Assembly: GCA_028279345.1 (NCBI GenBank)
Contig: JANQNY010000033.1
Span: forward strand, 1-64,000
Origin: Geminicoccaceae bacterium
GTDB lineage: Bacteria > Pseudomonadota > Alphaproteobacteria > Geminicoccales > Geminicoccaceae
Length of the DNA stretch: 64,000 bases
Reading direction: 5' to 3'
Below are positions 45,561 through 54,304 of this stretch, piece after piece (positions within the stretch are counted from its first letter, which is position 1; every line of letters starts with the position of its first letter). The position numbers and the translations under genes are program-made. Below the pieces are notes generated by a model, which saw only the letters and a list, made by a program, of their open reading frames with translations, had not been told where the DNA came from and made no database searches.

Positions 45561-45613
45561 GCTTCGGTTTCTGAGCAGATGGGGTGAACAGGCTCCACCA
45601 GCCCGGTTGACTC

Positions 45614-45627
45614 TTCGATAATTCTAG
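45614..45627. promoter_or_regulatory. Putative ArsR operator before first arsR
   Basis: TTCGATAATTCTAG lies in an AT-rich promoter region 42 bp upstream of the arsR start. It nearly repeats the element before acr3 (TTCGATATTTCGAC), so both are likely ArsR sites. Confidence 0.45.
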
Positions 45628-45668
45628 TTTTATAGTTTTGTTGTCCGAATGCGACGGAGGGCAGCGCT

Positions 45669-45995
45669 ATGAGCGACGAGATGACGGAGGGGACGGCCAG
45701 TGAAGCTCTCGCGGCCTTGGGCAACCCGATGCGCCTCAGGCTCTTTCGGCTGCTCGTGCGCGCGGGCCAGGACGGGCTCACCGTGGGTGATGTGCAGCGG
45801 CACCTGGAAGTGCCGGCGTCGACGCTGTCGCACCACGTCGCCGCACTCGTCCGCGCCGGTCTCGTGCTCCAGGAGCGCCGCGGCCGCGAGGTGATCTGCC
45901 GGGCCCATTTCGGCGCCATGAACGATCTCTTGCGCTTCCTCACCGAGGCCTGCTGCACAGGCGTGCAACTCGCGGAGACGAACGATGCGGCATGA
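45669..45995 (+). CDS. arsR: ArsR/SmtB-family arsenic regulator
   Basis: 108 residues. Winged-helix region: ALAALGNPMRLRLFRLLV, GLTVGDVQRHLEVPASTLSHHVAALVRAGLVLQERRGREVICRA. A Cys pair (C95-C96) near the C-terminus marks the CC-type As(III) sensors rather than the E. coli CxCxxC type. It derepresses when arsenite binds. Its stop is 45 nt before arsP, with an operator-like motif upstream. First of two arsR genes in the cluster. Confidence 0.92.
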   Translation: MSDEMTEGTASEALAALGNPMRLRLFRLLVRAGQDGLTVGDVQRHLEVPASTLSHHVAALVRAGLVLQERRGREVICRAHFGAMNDLLRFLTEACCTGVQLAETNDAA

Positions 45996-46040
45996 CTTCG
46001 GCAAGCACCGTTTCGCAAGCACGCGCAGGGGAACCGAGCG

Positions 46041-47075
46041 ATGACGGTCGCCGGCCTGACCGTCGCATGGCCGTCCTGGCGGGGGGCCCGACCCGACGCC
46101 GTCTGGCTCGTCCTGGCGCTCGGGCTCACCGGGCTGGCGCTGATCGTCCCGCATCAAGCGCTCGCCAGCGTCGGTTTCGTCGCGTCGGCGCTCCTTGGCA
46201 TCGCACCCTATCTCTTCGCGTCGATCGGCATTGCCGCTTACGCCAAGGCGAGCCGGGCCGATCATCTCATTGCGCGCGCGTTTCAGGGCCGCATGGCGCC
46301 GATGATCCTAGCCGCGGCGCTGGTCGGCGCTCTGTCCCCGTTCTGCTCCTGCGGCGTGATCCCGCTGATCGCGGCGCTCTTGGCGATGGGCGTGCCGCTC
46401 GCCACGGTGATGGCGTTCTGGCTCGCCTCGCCGCTGATGGACCCGTCGATGTTCGTCCTGACGACCGGCACGCTCGGCACCGAGTTTGCGCTCGCCAAGA
46501 CCGTTGCCGCGATCGTCGTGGGTCTCTTGGGTGGGTTCGGCACCTGGGCACTGACCGCGCGCGGGTACTTCGCTGACGCGATCCGCCCGGAGGTTGGCAA
46601 TGGCGGCTGCGGCGGCGCCGTCATGCGTTCGCCCAAGGAGGTGACTTGGCGGTTCTGGCGAGAGGACGGCCGGTTGGCGGTGCTTCTAACCGACGCGCGG
46701 CGGAACACGCTGTTCCTCGGCAAGTGGCTGACGCTCGCCTTCTTCCTCGAGAGTCTGATGGTCGCCTACCTGCCGCCCGACCTCGTCGTGCGCGCGGTCG
46801 GCGGCGAGGGCATGCTGCCGGTGCTGCTGGCGACGATTGTGGGCGTGCCCGCATACCTCAACGGCTATGCGGCACTGCCGCTGGTGGCGCAACTCATCGA
46901 GCAGGGCATGGCGCCGGGCGCGGGCATGGCCTTCCTGGTCGCGGGCGGCGTCACCTCGATTCCCGCCGCCATCGCTGTCTGGGCGCTCGTGCGCTGGCCC
47001 GTGTTTCTAGTCTATCTCGCGTTCGCCTTCACGGGCGCGATCGCTGCCGGGCTCCTATTCGGTGCCGTCGCATGA
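46041..47075 (+). CDS. arsP: ArsP-type permease (organoarsenical efflux)
   Basis: 344 residues, about eight membrane segments. The key marker is the CSCGVIP motif (C102, C104) in a membrane helix, ALSPFCSCGVIPLIAALL, as in ArsP, which exports trivalent methylarsenite and roxarsone-like aromatic arsenicals. The repeated second half mirrors it at GVPAYLNGYAALPLV. Related SO_0444 permeases export other metals, but the ars context decides. The stop overlaps the DUF1127 gene. Confidence 0.9.
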   Translation: MTVAGLTVAWPSWRGARPDAVWLVLALGLTGLALIVPHQALASVGFVASALLGIAPYLFASIGIAAYAKASRADHLIARAFQGRMAPMILAAALVGALSPFCSCGVIPLIAALLAMGVPLATVMAFWLASPLMDPSMFVLTTGTLGTEFALAKTVAAIVVGLLGGFGTWALTARGYFADAIRPEVGNGGCGGAVMRSPKEVTWRFWREDGRLAVLLTDARRNTLFLGKWLTLAFFLESLMVAYLPPDLVVRAVGGEGMLPVLLATIVGVPAYLNGYAALPLVAQLIEQGMAPGAGMAFLVAGGVTSIPAAIAVWALVRWPVFLVYLAFAFTGAIAAGLLFGAVA

Positions 47076-47371
47076 CGGCCTCGACCTGTTGTGTCGGGTG
47101 TCTCGGCCTCGTCGGCAGTGACCGCTGCTGGCCGCTCTCCCGCCCGACGCTCCATCGCGCACGCCTCTGGCAAGAGCTTCGAGATTGGCGTCGGCGATGG
47201 CGGGAATGGCGCGAGCTCCGCGAGCTCGACGACTTCTTGCTGCGCGACATCGGTCTGGAGCGCGCCGACGTCGCGCGGCTCCGGCCGAGCCCGTTCCCGC
47301 CCATTCTGCGTGCGCCTGCGGGGGTGAGGCCCGAGGTTGCCAGCGTCGCGCGCCTCCAAACGGGTTCTTGA
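47072..47371 (+). CDS. DUF1127 small Arg-rich protein in ars cluster
   Basis: 99 residues; ATGA overlap with arsP. The DUF1127 core is LRDWRRRWREWRELRELDDFLLRDIGLERADVARL (~38-72). The N-terminus is Cys-containing (TCCVGCLGLVG...RCW) and precedes the domain, unlike the common 50-aa DUF1127 proteins. Arg-rich DUF1127 proteins in alphaproteobacteria affect RNA turnover and phosphate or stress responses. Its coupling to arsP suggests a role in arsenic response. The CC..C could bind As(III), which is inference. Confidence 0.82.
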   Translation: MTASTCCVGCLGLVGSDRCWPLSRPTLHRARLWQELRDWRRRWREWRELRELDDFLLRDIGLERADVARLRPSPFPPILRAPAGVRPEVASVARLQTGS

Positions 47372-47514
47372 CCAAGCCGACTGGGTGCGCTGCCGCGGTT
47401 GGATAGGTCGGCGCTTGGTCTACTTCATCGGCCCAGAGTGGACTCGTCCTTGCAAAGGCATATGGCGCCGCGCGTCTGATCGGCGCTATCGGCGTTCCCC
47501 GTAAGAATAATCAT

Positions 47515-47528
47515 TTCGATATTTCGAC
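47515..47528. promoter_or_regulatory. Putative ArsR operator upstream of acr3
   Basis: TTCGATATTTCGAC, containing the inverted TCGA-TATT-TCGA, overlaps the likely acr3 promoter ahead of a TATAGAC -10-like element. It is nearly identical to 45614-45627. Confidence 0.48.
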
Positions 47529-47574
47529 CTTCCCCGAAACATAGTATAGACTCGCCGGAACGGGGAGTTGCGCG

Positions 47575-48654
<1,080 letters not shown>

Positions 48655-48656
48655 TC

Positions 48657-49040
48657 ATGCAGTCGAGGGGCGCCGTCGCCGCCTTCGCCGCCCTCGGCCA
48701 GGAGCATCGCCTCGCTGTCTTTCGCATGCTCATGGAAGAGGGGCCGAGCGGGCTCACCGCTGGCGAGATCGGGCAGCGCCTTGGTCTGCCGGCCTCAAGC
48801 CTCTCCTCGCACCTCGCGACCTTGGAGCGGGCCAGCCTGCTGCGCTCCTGGCGGGTCCAGCGCAACATCTTCTACGCCGTCGACACGGACGGCACCCGCG
48901 AGCTCATCACGTTCCTGACGCAGGACTGCTGCGGGGGCAGGCCCGAGCTGTGCGGCTACGAAGCGGCTGATGAGCCGACGAGCTGCGGTCCTGCTCACAC
49001 CATCCCGACCACCGACCGCGCGGGAGACCTCGATGGCTGA
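48657..49040 (+). CDS. arsR: Second ArsR-family regulator in arsenic cluster
   Basis: 127 residues. Winged helix AAFAALGQEHRLAVFRMLME, GEIGQRLGLPASSLSSHLATLERASLLRSW. As(III) site candidates are C91-C92 and C99 (DCCGGRPELC), as in Acidithiobacillus-type ArsR, with an extra C110. It follows acr3 by 2 nt and overlaps arsC by 8 nt. Differs clearly from the first ArsR, so the two could respond to different arsenicals. Confidence 0.92.
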   Translation: MQSRGAVAAFAALGQEHRLAVFRMLMEEGPSGLTAGEIGQRLGLPASSLSSHLATLERASLLRSWRVQRNIFYAVDTDGTRELITFLTQDCCGGRPELCGYEAADEPTSCGPAHTIPTTDRAGDLDG

Positions 49041-49551
49041 GCGTCACTTCAATGTCCTGTTCCTCTGCACGGGGAACTCCGCCCGCAGCATCATGGCCGA
49101 AGCCTCGCTGAGCCGCTGGGGCGTGGGCAGGTTCAAGGCCTACTCAGCCGGCAGCCATCCGCGGGGTGAAGTCCACCCCATGACCCGCCAAGTCCTGAAA
49201 CGAATGAACTTCGACCCTAGTCGCTTCAACTCGAAGAGCTGGGACGCGTTCAGCGGCCCCGATGCGCCAGAGCTCGACTTCGTCTTCACGGTCTGTGACC
49301 GCGCCGCACAAGAGGTGTGCCCGGTCTGGCCGGGCCAGCCGATGAGTGCGCATTGGGGCATCGAAGACCCTGCCGCCTTTGTCGGTGATGAAGAGCATAC
49401 GCGCCAGTACTTCGCGCGCGTCTACACGTACCTCGACAACCGCATCAAAATCTTCACTGCGCTGCCGTTCAATTCCCTGAGCAGGCTGTCCCTGCAGAAG
49501 CGGCTCGACGAGATCGGGCGCGTCCGCGACGACACGCCGGCCGACGCGTGA
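49033..49551 (+). CDS. arsC: Arsenate reductase, low-MW phosphatase fold
   Basis: 172 residues from the ATG at 49033. The P-loop CTGNSARS (C12-x5-R18) opens an LMWPc fold; further Cys are in [15 protein letters not shown], where the resolving cysteines are expected. It reduces As(V) to As(III), probably coupled to thioredoxin or glutaredoxin. A variant C-terminal extension ([14 protein letters not shown]) is typical of the alphaproteobacterial form. Overlaps both neighbours. Confidence 0.93.
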   Translation: MAERHFNVLFLCTGNSARSIMAEASLSRWGVGRFKAYSAGSHPRGEVHPMTRQVLKRMNFDPSRFNSKSWDAFSGPDAPELDFVFTVCDRAAQEVCPVWPGQPMSAHWGIEDPAAFVGDEEHTRQYFARVYTYLDNRIKIFTALPFNSLSRLSLQKRLDEIGRVRDDTPADA

Positions 49552-50588
49552 GGTATTCCGTGCGCGTCGGCATCAACGGTTTCGGGCGTATCGGCCGGCT
49601 CGCCTGCCGGGCAGCGCTGTCGGGCCTGGCGCGCGACGGCGCCATCCTCGACATCGTCCACGTCAACGAGGTCAAGGGCGGTGTCGAGACGGCGGCCCAT
49701 CTGCTCGAGTTCGACAGCGTTCATGGCCGCTGGCGGGAACACATCGGCGTCGACGGTGGCGCGCTGCGCGTGGCGGATCGGCGGATCGGCTTCACCGAGT
49801 ACACGATGCCCGGCGAGATCCCGTGGGCCGACCTCGGTGTCGACATCGTCATCGAGAGTTGCGGCAAGTTCGTGAAAGAGGCCCAAGTCGCGGCCCATTT
49901 GGAAGCTGGCGCCAAGGCGGTCGTTGTCGCAGCGCCCGTGAAGGACGGTCCGCTCAACATCGTCATGGGTGTCAACGACCACCTCTACGATCCGAAGGCG
50001 CACCCAATCGTCACCGCCGCCTCATGCACCACCAACTGCCTGGCGCCCGTCGTGAAAGCCGTCCACGAGGGCCTCGGCATCCGCCACGGCGTGATTACCA
50101 CGCTGCACGACGTCACCAACACGCAGGTCGTCGTCGACGCGCCGCACAAGGACCTGCGCCGCGCCCGCTCCGCGCTCACCTCACTGATCCCCACGACGAC
50201 CGGCTCGGCCACGGCCATCGGCCTCATCTATCCCGACCTGCAAGGCAAACTGAACGGCCATGCGGTACGGGTGCCGCTGGTCAACGCGAGCCTCACCGAC
50301 TGCGTCTTCGAAGTCGCGCGGCCGACGAGCGTCGAGGAGGTCAATGCCACCCTCGAGGACGCGGCGAACGGAGCCCTCGAGGGCATCCTCGGCGTCGAGT
50401 GGCGTCCGCTCGTCTCGGTCGACTACCGCAGTGATACGCGTTCCGCGATCGTCGATGCGCCCTCGACGATGGTGGTCGACGGCACGTCGGTGAAAGTCTT
50501 CGCCTGGTACGACAACGAGATGGGCTACAGCTGCCGGCTCGTCGAGTTGACCGCGAAGGTGGCTGCGGCCCTGGGGGCCAGCTCGTGA
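49548..50588 (+). CDS. ArsJ-associated glyceraldehyde-3-phosphate dehydrogenase
   Basis: 346 residues, GTG start overlapping arsC (GTGA). GAPDH features: [16 protein letters not shown], catalytic [12 protein letters not shown] with C160, [18 protein letters not shown], and terminal [15 protein letters not shown]. In ars operons this enzyme uses arsenate in place of phosphate to make 1-arseno-3-phosphoglycerate, which ArsJ exports. It is coupled to arsJ (GTGA overlap), which strongly supports that role over glycolysis. Confidence 0.94.
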   Translation: MRYSVRVGINGFGRIGRLACRAALSGLARDGAILDIVHVNEVKGGVETAAHLLEFDSVHGRWREHIGVDGGALRVADRRIGFTEYTMPGEIPWADLGVDIVIESCGKFVKEAQVAAHLEAGAKAVVVAAPVKDGPLNIVMGVNDHLYDPKAHPIVTAASCTTNCLAPVVKAVHEGLGIRHGVITTLHDVTNTQVVVDAPHKDLRRARSALTSLIPTTTGSATAIGLIYPDLQGKLNGHAVRVPLVNASLTDCVFEVARPTSVEEVNATLEDAANGALEGILGVEWRPLVSVDYRSDTRSAIVDAPSTMVVDGTSVKVFAWYDNEMGYSCRLVELTAKVAAALGASS

Positions 50589-51871
50589 ACGTGCGCGCCT
50601 ACGCGATCGTCACGGGTGCCTATTGGGGCCAGACGATCACCGATGGCGCGCTGCACATGCTCGTGCTGCTGCACTTCTACACGCTCGGCTTCACACCCTT
50701 TCAGATCGCCTTCCTGTTCGTGCTCTACGAGCTGATGGGCGTGGTGACGAACCTGCTGGGCGGCTGGATTGCCGCGCGCTTCGGGCTCAACACGACGCTC
50801 TATGGCGGTCTGACGTTGCAGGTTGCGGCACTCCTTGCCCTGGCTGCACTCGACCCGGCCTGGCCGTTGGCTTGGTCAGTCGCCTATGCCGTGCTCATCC
50901 AGGGCGTCGCGGGTGTTGCCAAGGACCTCACCAAGATGAGTTCGAAGAGCGCGATCAGGCTGGTCGTGCCCGAAGGTCAAAAGGGCGGCCTCTTCAAGTG
51001 GGTCGCAATCCTCACCGGCTCTAAGAACGCGATGAAGGGTGTGGGCTTCTTCGTCGGTGGTCTCCTCTTAGCGACGCTGGGCTTCAGCGGCGGCTTGCTC
51101 CTGCTCGCCGCATGCCTCGCAACGATCCTCCTGCTGACCGCCATGACGCTGCCGGGGGGGATGGGCCGCGCCAAGGCGAAGACGCCCATCACCCGCATCC
51201 TGGCCAAGGCGCCGGCGATCAATCGGCTTTCGGCAGCGCGGGTCTTTCTCTTTGGCGCGCGGGACATCTGGTTCGTCGTCGGCGTGCCCATTTTTCTCTA
51301 CGAGGTCGCCGGCTGGTCCTTCGTCCAGGTCTCGACCTTCCTGGCGCTCTGGGTCATTGGCTACGGCTTCGTGCAGGCATTGGCACCGCGCTTCATCGAG
51401 AGCTCGACTGATGGGCTCGCTTCGGAGGTGAGGGCCGCACGGGCATGGGTCCTGGTGCTTGCGGCGACGCCGCTCCTCGTGGCGTTGGGTCTCGCTGCGA
51501 TCCTCCCGCTCGATGCTCTCACGACGCACGGTGGCAGCGCTGCGACCGGCTTGGTTGCCGTCGGCCCGGGCGTCGTGATCGTCTTGGGCCTCGGCCTCTT
51601 CGGCGCCGTTTTTGCCGTCAACTCGTCGCTGCACTCCTATTTGATCCTGGCCTACGCCAAGGCCGAGGACGTCGCCATGGACGTGGGCTTCTACTACATG
51701 GCCAATGCCGTGGGCCGCTTGGTCGGCTGCCTGCTCTCCGGCTGGAGCTATCAGGCGTTCGGGATCGTCGGCTGCCTCGCGCTGTCGAGCCTCTTCCTGC
51801 TCACGAGCTGGGCGTGCGCTCTGGCCTTGCCGACGACGTCAGCGTCTCGGGTCGCTGCCGCCCGGACCTGA
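50585..51871 (+). CDS. arsJ: ArsJ organoarsenical efflux permease (MFS)
   Basis: 428 residues, GTG start overlapping the GAPDH stop. Twelve-segment major facilitator: [51 protein letters not shown] is the diagnostic N-terminus. Also [18 protein letters not shown]. It exports 1-arseno-3-phosphoglycerate, whose breakdown outside releases arsenate, giving As(V) resistance without reduction. Last ars gene here. Confidence 0.95.
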   Translation: MNVRAYAIVTGAYWGQTITDGALHMLVLLHFYTLGFTPFQIAFLFVLYELMGVVTNLLGGWIAARFGLNTTLYGGLTLQVAALLALAALDPAWPLAWSVAYAVLIQGVAGVAKDLTKMSSKSAIRLVVPEGQKGGLFKWVAILTGSKNAMKGVGFFVGGLLLATLGFSGGLLLLAACLATILLLTAMTLPGGMGRAKAKTPITRILAKAPAINRLSAARVFLFGARDIWFVVGVPIFLYEVAGWSFVQVSTFLALWVIGYGFVQALAPRFIESSTDGLASEVRAARAWVLVLAATPLLVALGLAAILPLDALTTHGGSAATGLVAVGPGVVIVLGLGLFGAVFAVNSSLHSYLILAYAKAEDVAMDVGFYYMANAVGRLVGCLLSGWSYQAFGIVGCLALSSLFLLTSWACALALPTTSASRVAAART

Positions 51872-51992
51872 CGGCCTCTTGCTTCCGAGACGGTCTCCAT
51901 GAGGCTTGACGCGCTCGAGGGTAGGGCCTTCGTGGATCGCAGTGCGTGCGGCAACGCTCGCTGTCCCGGTCATGCGGCGGAAGGGTTCGACG

Positions 51993-52970
51993 ATGGCATT
52001 GCCGGAACCGCTCAGGCGTCTGCGACTGCCGATGATCGGCGCGCCGATGTTCATCGTGTCGAGCCCGGAGCTGGTGATCGCCCAGTGCACCGCCGGCGTT
52101 GTCGGCAGCTTCCCCTCGCTCAACGCGCGCGAGGCGCCGGGTGAGCTTCCGGCGCTCGAACGCTGGCTCCAGACCATTCAAGACGCCCTGGCGCGGCACG
52201 ACGAGGCATACCCCGAGCGCCCCGCCGCACCCTATGCCGTCAACCTCATCGTCCACCGCTCGAACGCCCGCCTGGAGCGCGACGTCGAGATCCTTCAGCG
52301 GTTTCGGGTGCCCGTCTGGATCACCTCCCTGGGCGCACGGCCCGAGGTGTTCGAGGCGGCGCACGCGGTGGGTGCCGTGGTGCTCCACGACGTCATCAAT
52401 GACGGCTTCGCGCGGAAGGCGGTCGAGAAGGGCGCCGACGGGCTCATCGCCGTCGCTGCCGGTGCTGGCGGCCACGCCGGGACGCTCTCGCCCTTCGCGC
52501 TCGTGCAGGAGATCCGCGCCTGGTTCGACGGGCCCCTGGTGCTTTCGGGCTCTATCGCGCGGGGTGACGCCATCCTCGCAAGTCAGGCGATGGGTGCCGA
52601 CCTTGCCTATGTCGGCTCGGCCTTCATCGCCACCGAGGAGGCCAACGCGGCGGACGCCTACAAGGCGATGATCGTCGAGGGGGCCGCCGCGGACATCGTC
52701 TACACGAGCAGCTTCTCGGGCGTCCTCGGCAACTACCTGCGTCCGTCCGTGCGCGCGGTCGGTTTCGATCCCGACGATCTGCCCGAGAGCGAGCCCGGCC
52801 GCATGGACTTCGGTTCCAACTCCAATTCGTCGAAGCCCAAGGCCTGGCGGGACATCTGGAGCGCCGGGCAGGGCATCGCCGCCGTGCGCGAGGTCCTGCC
52901 GGCTGCCGAGCTGATCGCACGGCTCGAGCGCGAGTACCGGGCGGCTCGAGTTCGGCTCGCGCTTAGCTGA
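51993..52970 (+). CDS. Nitronate monooxygenase-type FMN oxidoreductase
   Basis: 325 residues from the ATG at 51993 (GGAAGGG upstream). TIM-barrel features of the NMO/2-nitropropane dioxygenase group: LPMIGAPMFIVSSPELVIAQCTAGVVGSFPSLNAR, GADGLIAVAAGAGGHAGTLSPFALV (FMN-phosphate and catalytic His region), LVLSGSIARGDAILASQAMGADLAYVGSAFIAT, and C-terminal GQGIAAVREVLPAAELI. It oxidises alkyl nitronates or acts as an NADH:quinone reductase. Its end overlaps the pcaD-like gene end by 8 nt (convergent). Confidence 0.9.
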   Translation: MALPEPLRRLRLPMIGAPMFIVSSPELVIAQCTAGVVGSFPSLNAREAPGELPALERWLQTIQDALARHDEAYPERPAAPYAVNLIVHRSNARLERDVEILQRFRVPVWITSLGARPEVFEAAHAVGAVVLHDVINDGFARKAVEKGADGLIAVAAGAGGHAGTLSPFALVQEIRAWFDGPLVLSGSIARGDAILASQAMGADLAYVGSAFIATEEANAADAYKAMIVEGAAADIVYTSSFSGVLGNYLRPSVRAVGFDPDDLPESEPGRMDFGSNSNSSKPKAWRDIWSAGQGIAAVREVLPAAELIARLEREYRAARVRLALS

Positions 52971-53775
52971 GGTCGTGGTTTCGGGCGAAGCGTTCGAGGA
53001 GTTGGGCGACCGCGCGCGGCTGCTCGACGGCCGGTAGGTGCCCAGCGTCGGCAACAACCTCGAAGCTGGCACCCGGGATGAGCTTGGCCATCGCCTCGAC
53101 GACGTCTGGCGGGGTCGAGCCGTCATGCGCGCCGACGATGCAGAGTGTGGGCACGCTGATCTGTGCTGCAGCCGCGGTCAGATCGGCCTCGCGGATCGCT
53201 TCCGAGCAGGCGATGTAACCCTCGGCTGGCGTGCGTGTGAGCATGGTGCGCCACCGCGCGACTTCGTCGGCTCGGCTGCGATGGGTCGCGGGTGCGAACC
53301 AGCGCTCCATGACGGCATCGGCGAGAGCCTCGATGCCGCCTTCGCGAACCGCCGCGATGCGTTCGTTCCACACCTCGTCGGTGCCGATCTTGGGCGCGGT
53401 GTCCATCAGCACGAGCCCACGGACCAGCTCGGGACGCGTTTGGTAGAGCTGCTGCGCGATCATCCCGCCGATCGAGAGGCCGACAATGACCGCAGGTCCC
53501 TTTGCGAGCTCCTCCAGCACGCCAGCCAGGTCTTCGGCGAGCTGCGGGATCGTGAAGGGGCCTTGGGTCAGTTCCGACAGGCCGTGGCCGCGCTTGTCGT
53601 AGCGAATGCATCGGCGCTGCCCGAGGGCCGGCAGGAGCGGTTCCCACACGCGGAAATCCGTGCCCAGCGAGTTCACGAAGACCCAATCCGGGCCCACGCC
53701 GTCATCGACCTGCGCATGGGCCAGATGGCCGTTGATGCGCAGCGGAAAGCTGCCCGCGCCATGCTCCTCAGTCAT
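52963..53775 (-). CDS. pcaD: Alpha/beta hydrolase, 3-oxoadipate enol-lactonase type
   Basis: 270 residues. HLAHAQVDDGVGPDWVFVNSLGTDFRVWEPLLPAL, IRYDKRGHGLSE, nucleophile elbow VIVGLSIGGMIAQQL (Ser), LMDTAPKIGTDEVWNERIAAVREGG, ICSEAIRE region, VPTLCIVGAHDGSTPPDVV (Asp), and DAGHLPAVEQP (His). These follow PcaD closely, an enzyme that opens 3-oxoadipate enol-lactone in the beta-ketoadipate pathway. No other pca gene flanks it, so the pathway assignment rests on sequence only. Confidence 0.85.
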   Translation of the reverse strand: MTEEHGAGSFPLRINGHLAHAQVDDGVGPDWVFVNSLGTDFRVWEPLLPALGQRRCIRYDKRGHGLSELTQGPFTIPQLAEDLAGVLEELAKGPAVIVGLSIGGMIAQQLYQTRPELVRGLVLMDTAPKIGTDEVWNERIAAVREGGIEALADAVMERWFAPATHRSRADEVARWRTMLTRTPAEGYIACSEAIREADLTAAAAQISVPTLCIVGAHDGSTPPDVVEAMAKLIPGASFEVVADAGHLPAVEQPRAVAQLLERFARNHDLS

Positions 53776-53924
53776 CGCCTCGCTCTCGCGTCATCGGTTG
53801 CGGAGGCGCCAGCATAGTGCGCCGTTGGCCGACCGTCTCGTGCTCCGGCAAGCCGGCCGGCCGTTCCGTCCGTCCAAGCGATCCGAAACGTCGGGGACTT
53901 CGAAGATGTAAATCTCATGAACGC

Positions 53925-53938
53925 ACTGCAAATGCAGT
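53925..53938. repeat. Palindrome ACTGCA-AA-TGCAGT
   Basis: Perfect 6-bp inverted repeat with a 2-bp spacer in an AT-rich stretch; an operator-like site, regulator unknown. Confidence 0.4.
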
Positions 53939-54035
53939 AACAAGTCATTTTACAAGCTTAACAAGAAACTCAAAAAAAAGATCGATCTACGTGATCCGAC
54001 GTTGGTGCCATGCCGTAATCCTCGACAGCCACGCG

Positions 54036-54051
54036 GGTCAGACTACTGACC
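54036..54051. promoter_or_regulatory. Inverted repeat GGTCAG-ACTA-CTGACC
   Basis: Perfect 6-bp repeat with a 4-bp spacer, 42 bp upstream of the small ORF start. It could be an operator or a leader hairpin. Confidence 0.35.
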
Positions 54052-54093
54052 GCCGGCGCGTAAGTATCAGACCTGTTCCGCTGGAGATGTGAA

Positions 54094-54198
54094 ATGATCG
54101 ACACCGAGCTGTTTCTGCCGCTTCTCTCGCTCAGCACGCTTGCTGTGTTTGGCCTGATCGCTTGGCGCGAGCTGACCAGCGTCCGCCCCAGCAACTGA
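54094..54198 (+). CDS. Putative 34-aa membrane peptide
   Basis: 34 codons from ATG to TGA, with GGAG 8 nt upstream. The peptide starts with acidic residues (IDTE), has one hydrophobic helix (LFLPLLSLSTLAVFGLIAW) and ends with RELTSVRPSN, giving an N-out or N-in single-pass topology. A strong rho-independent terminator lies 80 bp downstream and palindromes lie upstream, so this could be a real transcription unit. I recognise no family. Alternatively it is a chance ORF in a small-RNA transcript. It converges on phaC. Confidence 0.5.
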   Translation: MIDTELFLPLLSLSTLAVFGLIAWRELTSVRPSN

Positions 54199-54278
54199 CG
54201 CAAACCTGCTTGCAGACGAGCTGGCGCCGTGAAACGGTCTAGGCTCGTCTGCTAAGCTGGTTAAGCTTGTTGTTACAT

Positions 54279-54304
54279 GGCGCCTCTTGGCGCCTTTCTT
54301 TTTT
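54279..54304 (+). terminator. Rho-independent terminator
   Basis: GGCGCC-TCTT-GGCGCC stem-loop followed by TTTCTTTTTT: a textbook intrinsic terminator for rightward transcription, immediately before the 3' end of phaC on the other strand. Confidence 0.85.

Larger units (their letters stand above)
53776..54093. other. AT-rich intergenic region with two palindromes
   Basis: About 318 bp, AT-rich at 53895-54000. It holds two perfect inverted repeats (listed separately) and the promoter region of the small downstream ORF. A six-codon frame at 53917 is not called. Confidence 0.4.
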
